A model generated the notes under the pieces. It searched no databases and had not been told where the DNA came from. It was given only the letters and a program-made list of their open reading frames with translations. A stretch of DNA of 64,000 nucleotides from Colius striatus (taxonomy: Eukaryota; Chordata; Aves; Coliiformes; Coliidae): NCBI RefSeq assembly GCF_028858725.1, contig NC_084763.1, forward strand, positions 56,505,152-56,569,151, written 5' to 3'. Below, one piece after another: positions 58,301 through 64,000 of the stretch; positions within the stretch are counted from its first letter, which is position 1; each line of letters opens with the position of its first letter. The translations under genes and the position numbers were made by a program.

Positions 58301-60261
58301 AGACTCTCACAGCACAACTGTCATTTCATGACCATGAGCCCGCTCTCTGCAAGAGCTAATGTTGCCACCTTAAAAGACCCTGCTATCAAAATGAAAAGCT
58401 CTGCTTATGGCAAGAATCTATGTGTCTGGGAGAAAACAGTCTCAATGGGTTCAGTTACTCCTTCCCTGCCCATCCCCTGTGCTCAGCAGCAGCAGCTCTG
58501 AACCACCTACCTCGTCCCGTACATGTTCCCAGAGAACTCGGCGTGCTCGATGAACTCACCGGCGTCGATCTCCTTCTGCATTTCCTCTCTGCTCACAAAG
58601 TGATAGTCTGGAGAGGGGAAAAACACCCCAACCCAGCCAGCAATTAACAGCTTGGAAGGTAAAGTTCAATGTCAAGATGACACCCAATAGGTGCTTAGGG
58701 GAAAAAGCAGCTTCAAATCTGCCTTGGACAGCGCTGGCAGACTGAGAGCTGCTGCTTCTCAGTCACTGCATTCAGCCTTCCCTCTCCACAGCAGTGACCC
58801 AGACACCTGCTCCAAAGGTTTTGGAGTGTTCTGTGTGGAGAAAAACACTGCTGTGTTCCCTTTTGCATACCCTTTCCCTTTCCCAGTGCAGTAGGAACCT
58901 CCCCCTGACTCCCCACAGGTGTGAAACACATCACAGCAGGACTGGCAAGGCCCTTCATTTGAAAGCATTTATGATCAAAGCCTAGAATGGGATGAAAGAG
59001 AGAGGGAGACAAAGGGGAACATCAACATCTAATGAACTAAAAAAGAGTGTTTCTGTGTCTCTGGTTAAAATTCCCCCTCCCCTTTCACTTCAGAGTGAAA
59101 AGTGCCATTGGAAATGAAGAACAATCTCTACCTGAGCATGCAAAGCAACCAGAAAGCAGAAAAGCAGTTGGCCAGCTGGCCACAAACCCTCCAGCACCTC
59201 ACTACCTGAGGAAATGCACCTGCAGGACCAACTTCTGTGCTAGCAGGGATCCATGCATGCACTTCAGAGAGAACCTTCACATCTGTGCAAAGGGATTTCC
59301 AAGGGGACACATCCAAGTACAACACACTCACCTTTGCCATTTACTTCTCCAGGTCTTGGCTGCCTCGTGGTATCTGTAAGCAAAGATCAGCTGTCAGTTT
59401 TGTACATCACCCCAGGAAGGATGAGCAGGAAAGAAGTGAAAGCACAGACACAGCAGATCAACCCCATCCTACCTAACCTGAAAACAGTCAGTGAAGAGCT
59501 TTAGGGGCTGAGTGGTCAGTGTGGGACTTAACTAGGCTGGGCTTCATTTACACAAGTCCTTACAAAGCACCAGTTGCCAAGGTTGAAGTGGCCTGTGGAG
59601 ATTTAAGAGGCAGCCTTGGGGGAAATGGTATGAGTCACTTCAATCCAAGAGCTCAGGGTGAAACACACAACAGGAAAGGGAAGTTTAAGGGGGTTGTTTT
59701 CACCTCCAGTAACATATAAAGTTTGAAACATCTAGTATTTGTCCTTTCATGGCAGGACAAACCCAGATCTCAACAGAGGGATCTCACTTGGAGTGTCTAA
59801 AGCTTCAGGACAGTGAAAACATTGTGGTAACTTTGCAGAACTCCAGGGAAAATGAGGTAGAAGAGCTGTAGGCACAGCCCAGAGTCTCTGTTGCAGAGGG
59901 AGGACTCCAGCACTGCCTGCAGCCCACAACCATACCTCTCTGAGCTTTGTTTAGAGGTGTGGGGAGACACCAGGCCTGGAAATTCCAGACAAACCTTTGA
60001 CTTGCCACTCAATACCTGTAGTAAAAGACATCCTGACACATGAAATCCATGAAGGTCTGTTATTTGGGGCACAAACACAGCTACAGAAGCAGGCTGTGGG
60101 CTAGCAGCCCTGAGCACCTCCACTGCCCCTCACACATACAGATACTCACGGGAGACGCTGAAGCCAAAGATGTTCTCATAATCTTTAAGCAGTTTCTTTA
60201 ACAAAGTGCTCTTCCCTGCACCTGATGGGCCACTCAGAACCACTGGTCTGGGTCCCTGCAT
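55298..60261 (-). CDS. GUK1: GUK1, guanylate kinase
   Basis: Seven coding exons (60261-60150, 59373-59332, 58607-58511, 56920-56782, 56071-55987, 55714-55629, 55333-55298) join in frame to 198 residues; human is 197. The enzyme converts GMP or dGMP plus ATP to the diphosphates in the cytosol and activates guanine nucleoside analogues. The P-loop GPSGAGKS is residues 11-18. The guanylate kinase signature [18 protein letters not shown] follows with every key position intact. GMP-binding residues sit in [13 protein letters not shown], and the core strand [11 protein letters not shown] and IYISVQPPS are recognisable. All introns are GT/AG. The start MQGPRPVVL corresponds to human MSGPRPVVL. The exon opens only two bases before the ATG, so at least one upstream 5' UTR exon exists. 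The C-terminus ends EESRKC instead of the human-like AQRTGA. Confidence 0.97.
55629..55714 (-). CDS. GUK1: GUK1 coding exon 6
   Basis: [20 protein letters not shown] to ILLE. Acceptor CCCCAG at 55716-55715, donor GGAG|GTGAG at 55629/55628 (the exon ends with GAG). Confidence 0.95.
55987..56071 (-). CDS. GUK1: GUK1 coding exon 5
   Basis: [20 protein letters not shown] and AARVDLEL, the ATP-side lid with its Arg residues. Acceptor TTTAG at 56073-56072, donor A|GTAAGT. Confidence 0.95.
56782..56920 (-). CDS. GUK1: GUK1 coding exon 4
   Basis: [20 protein letters not shown] and onward to PPSIDIL. Acceptor CCCCAG at 56922-56921, donor CTG|GTGAGC. Confidence 0.96.
57797..58250 (-). repeat. CR1 LINE 3' copy in a GUK1 intron
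   Basis: Tail 'gagaatcacagaaccacaag' at 57798, antisense on plus and so in the same direction as GUK1, through 'cccatctgggcagcccctgc' to 'tttatcatcttgtgataaac'. It lies in the intron between coding exons 3 and 4. Confidence 0.92.
58511..58607 (-). CDS. GUK1: GUK1 coding exon 3
   Basis: [20 protein letters not shown] and [11 protein letters not shown], the GMP-binding lid region. Acceptor AG at 58609-58608, donor CGAG|GTAGGT. Confidence 0.95.
59332..59373 (-). CDS. GUK1: GUK1 coding exon 2 (42 bp)
   Basis: A tiny exon encoding H38 to K51 ([14 protein letters not shown]), the start of the family signature. Acceptor TTACAG at 59375-59374, donor AAAG|GTGAG at 59332/59331. It is short and easily missed by gene finders. 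Confidence 0.95.
60150..60261 (-). CDS. GUK1: GUK1 coding exon 1 (P-loop)
   Basis: Residues 1-37 plus one base; P-loop at 11-18. Acceptor CTCCAG at 60265-60264 leaves only CC before the ATG. Donor C|GTGAGT at 60150/60149. Confidence 0.95.
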
Positions 60262-60265
60262 GGCT

Positions 60266-63200
60266 GGAGACACAGAAAAACACATGTCTGCTTAGAAACA
60301 CCCCCCAAAAACCCCACAGCTATAGATTCCCAGAGGTGCTCAGCCCCACTAAACAGCATCCATCCTTTACCCTCAGGTCTCTGCAGGCAAAGCTGAATGA
60401 TGAGAAGTCACAAGCTGATGGGAAGTCACTGAAGGCCCAGGGAAGAAGAGGGGAAAGTCAAAGAACTATGAAACCAGCAAACTGGCTGCAGACACACTGT
60501 TGGGGGCTCTGTGCCACCACAAGAGATCTGAGCTGAGAGCCCTGAGGAGTCAGTCAGATCTCGTTTTGGAAAGCAGAGAGCAGAGGCCACCAGCAGTGCA
60601 GCAGCAGCACAGCTTCACCTTGCTCTGCTGCTGCCCCCAATTCTTACCTAGGGAACAGCTACCTGGGATGATGGACATGTGTCATCACTGCAGCATGAAC
60701 GCTCGCTCTCGAGGGGCTGCAGTTGAACTCAAAGGAGGAGGAAACTGGGCTCCAGCTGCCATGAAACTGGAGTAATTCAAGCCAGTTCTGTCCTACCTCT
60801 GTTCTCTGTGAAGCCAAACCCTCAAGAAAAGTTTCTCTAACCAGAGGAAAATGCTGGAAGCAGGATGGGACATGGACACTTGGCAATGCCAGATGAATAC
60901 CTGCCCTTCCTGATAAGAGTCGCAGCAGGAGAGGCCTCAGGGAGGGTGTGCAGGAGATGCTGGCCAGGAAAAACAGGCAGGAATTGGCCAAGGTTACACC
61001 TGCAGCTCTGTGCCAGGGTTGGGATGCCTGGGAGATCACCACATCTCTGCTGTTGCCTGTTTACATCCTACTGAGAACAATTCAACTTCTCCTGTCGGTC
61101 CTGGGATAAAAACCCACAGCCAGAGCCCTTCCCATGAGCAGACAACTCCCTGAAGCCTTGCAACAGGGGGATGAACAGGGGGGTGATCTGAGACATGAAC
61201 AGGCTTTGGGGTTGATTTTCATGTTTCCTGCAGCACTCAAACTCCAGCTCAAGGTGTCTCGTGGAATGAGAGAAGGGTTTGGTTCCTGGGATAGGAAAAA
61301 ACCCCAAAGGGCAGCCTGAGGCCACACAGACTTTCTGCAGCTGTTTCTTCAGCCAGAAGGGGGAAAAAAAATGAGTGTTTTCATGGGCCTGCCTCTCTGG
61401 GGAGGAAGAAAGGTTAATTATCAGCATGAGAACAAAAAGGAAACCCCTGTACCACAGGAGTACCACAGACCTTCACCTGTCAGCAGCCATTCAGCAGCTT
61501 CTAAAAGAGGTGAGACAAGAGCAGGGCAAATTAAACAAACCTCTCTCTCCTAGTTCAGAACAATTAGTTGCTGCAAGCAGCAGAGCCCCTGGGAAATTCA
61601 TTCTTTTAACCTGATGTGCTGGGTGTGGCCTGAGGAGCACTCAGCCACCAGACAGTGTAATGCCTGTCCCAGTTCAATTAGATCATTGCAACCTCACTCT
61701 GACCTTACAAAGCACTTTTTAAACAGCCTTAAGCCAAATGCCATCTCTTACAGAATGGGCCACAGAGCATGCAGCGGGCTCAGCTAACCAGGCTGCCTCC
61801 CTGACCCCGGCCCCTCAGCGTGGGCTGGGTACCTCCTCATCCCTAAATCCCTCCTGCACACACACATCCATCAGGCAGCACTACAGCTAACAAATCCCAC
61901 AGGGTTGCCCTCCCTTCCCTGAGGATGCTTTGTGCTTGTCTGATCCAGACCAGTAGGAAAGGATGGGGTATTAACAAAGCTTAAGTAGATGCCAGCAGCA
62001 GCTACTGTGAGTGTAGAACCAGCCCTGTTCAAACACCACCCAAAAGGAAGTGCTTGTTTTATTTTGCTGTTAAGTGTCCTCCAGGTCCTGCAGCTCCAGA
62101 GAGCCACCAGATCTGATGTTCTCCAGCAACCTCGGAGGACCAGACCCATCATTCAAAAAGGCTGAGCCAACCCTAGGAAGTCCTTCTGAGGACCTGTCCT
62201 ACCTGTCCCCTAACCCTTGAGCTTTGATCACCTCCAAGTATCACAGGTTTTGCCTAACTGTTCAACACCAAGAGGAAAGCACACCCTCCTGCACCCCCTC
62301 ACCTGCCCAATGCTGTTCAGTGCTCACAGCGAGGCAGCACAAGGCCCCTCGCCCAGTTGTCCAAAGCATCTCCCTCTCCCTTCTCTCCCTGCCAGTTCCT
62401 CTCACCCACATGAAGGAAACAGGTGAGCCCTAACCATCACTTGTGAAAGGCTTCACAAGAGGAGCCATGCAGTTTGGCACCCTCCATCAGCAGTCTGCCA
62501 CACTGCTGCTCCCAAACGACGCTCCCTGGCCGTGCACCCGCGTGGCGCTGGGACGGCCGGGTGTTTCACGGCTTCCCTTGCACCACCATGCAGCTGTGTC
62601 ACCCAGAGCTGCTCCACAGGCCAAGTCCACAGTCCTGCAGCTCCCAGCCAGGACTCTCCCATCCCAGCTAGAGGGAAGGCAGCTTTCCTCTCTCCCTCCT
62701 CAAAATTTCACTCAAGGATGGGAAAGGGGAGACCCAAAGATCCCTTATGTCTGTTTCATTTAAGCCCAGGCAAACCAGGAAGGGGTAGGAGGAAGGAGCA
62801 GAGTGCTGGCTCCAACACACCCTTACCTTTTGCTTTGAATCCCTTTCAGCCAAGGTCTAAAGCCCAGCTCCTTGCAGCAGCAACAGGCTAGCAGCACAAG
62901 TGAGCCAGTGGGAAGCTGAGCTATTTGTGAGCTGCCTAAAGCCTTAATTACCGAGCTGCAATTTTAAGATGGCCAATGAAAACCACTCACTGGTCTTTTC
63001 ATCTCCTCTGGTGGTTCCTTCTCCACTCTCTGCTCTGCTTGGCTGGTAAAGCTGCAGTCAGACATCAATGAACCTTCCCCTCATGGGTCACACATCCCCC
63101 TCCAGCCACACACAAGGAAGAGCTGTGGCACCTCCTGAGCGAGGCCACCGGCTCCTTCAGGCTGGGAAAGACCCCGGGAGGTCTCCAGCTCACCTCCTTT

Positions 63201-64000
63201 CTCAAAGGTGGCCCCAGGCCTCACTTTGGGAAGAAGGGCTACAAATAAACCAAGGGACTCACAGGTGTTTCTTCTTGCCTCCCTCCAAAACATCTGCAGA
63301 GAAAACGAGATGGAATTTATTGGGGTGTAGGGGGAAAAAAGCCATTTGCCCTGTCAGATGAAGGGGCTGTGGCCTGGAGGGCAGCACATGGCAAACACCC
63401 ACCTGGCAAACAAGGCATCTGTGCCAGCACAGAGCAAAAACATCTCCCACAGAGCAGCTCTGGAAGGTGCCCACCACTCAGCAAGGTGCAGGACTTTGGG
63501 GGCTGATGCTGGGGGGTGAAGATGTGGAGGATGGAGATAGGCTGGAGGTGATCTCTGCCTCAAAACGTGAGCAGCACAGAGCTGGGAGCAGGTGTCCTCA
63601 CCCCCACACATGCTCCTGAGGACAGTGTCAGTGCCCTGGGGCTTCCCCACTTCACAACAAACACAGCTCCTCTCTTGCAGCACCCTGAAACCTCAACAAC
63701 CACAAGTGAAGCATCAAAAAAAAACCCCTGAGAAAACAGATCTGGGGCTTTTTAAATCTCCCCTTTGGTTCCCAGCCCGGTAAGGCACCTACACCTCATT
63801 TATTCAAGCTGTTTGCAGCAGTCACATTGCAGGCATGTGTTTATTTTAAGCAGGAACTCACATCTTCCCTTCCTTTGCCCAGATTTGGGCATTTTCAGAG
63901 CAGCATTAACGTAGCAGGGAGGGTCTGGCAGCCCTACTGACTCCTGAACCAGTTTGGGATTCATCTTAGCCACCAAACACCATCAAAACCAAGGTGGGCT
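60266..64000. other. GUK1: Region upstream of GUK1 coding start
   Basis: Likely a 5' UTR intron of GUK1, because the first coding exon is preceded by a splice acceptor. No clear CpG island or upstream exon was found. A mild CpG patch at 62515-62575 is the only candidate promoter seen; the true first exon may lie beyond 64000. No CR1 copy was recognised here. Confidence 0.4.

Overview
The window is nuclear DNA from a bird or close sauropsid relative. It carries spliced vertebrate genes, GC-rich promoter islands and about thirty pieces of the CR1 LINE, including the typical CR1 tails in 8-bp steps of the ATTCTRTG type. I do not call a species.

Three genes are firmly identified, all on the minus strand and running from high to low coordinates. 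GUK1 (guanylate kinase) has seven coding exons between 60261 and 55298. GJC2 (connexin 47) has one coding exon at 22923-21676, plus a predicted non-coding first exon and promoter near 27.06-27.21 kb. IBA57 (mitochondrial iron-sulfur assembly factor) has three coding exons between 12613 and 8761. From memory, human 1q42.13 has the same order and the same relative orientation (GUK1, GJC2, IBA57), so this is an old syntenic block. The three proteins act separately (nucleotide salvage, glial gap junctions, mitochondrial Fe-S maturation) and there is no sign of shared function.

Layout: 0-8.7 kb is mostly single-copy DNA with two GC islands (about 1.7-1.94 and 4.95-5.46 kb) that may start unassigned transcripts. 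IBA57 covers 8.7-12.9 kb, with CR1 copies in both introns and a CpG-island promoter. The stretch 13-21.6 kb has no recognised gene. GJC2 follows at 21.7-27.2 kb. The stretch 27.2-53.5 kb is an intergenic region full of CR1, with an 18-bp minisatellite (35.8-36.2 kb) and a GC-rich repeat-bearing island (46.56-47.3 kb). At 53.6-54.0 kb a further GC island carries a candidate first exon on the minus strand. GUK1 occupies 55.2-60.3 kb, and 60.3-64 kb probably belongs to its 5' non-coding part.

I found no RNA gene, CRISPR array, retrovirus-like element or plainly new system. The best leads are the GJC2 5' architecture (promoter, intron at -20, tiny uORF, paired SOX-like motifs, CR1 touching the acceptor), a CR1 copy with a twin-priming type inversion, a nested CR1, an IBA57 poly(A) signal overlapping its stop codon, and several unassigned GC islands.
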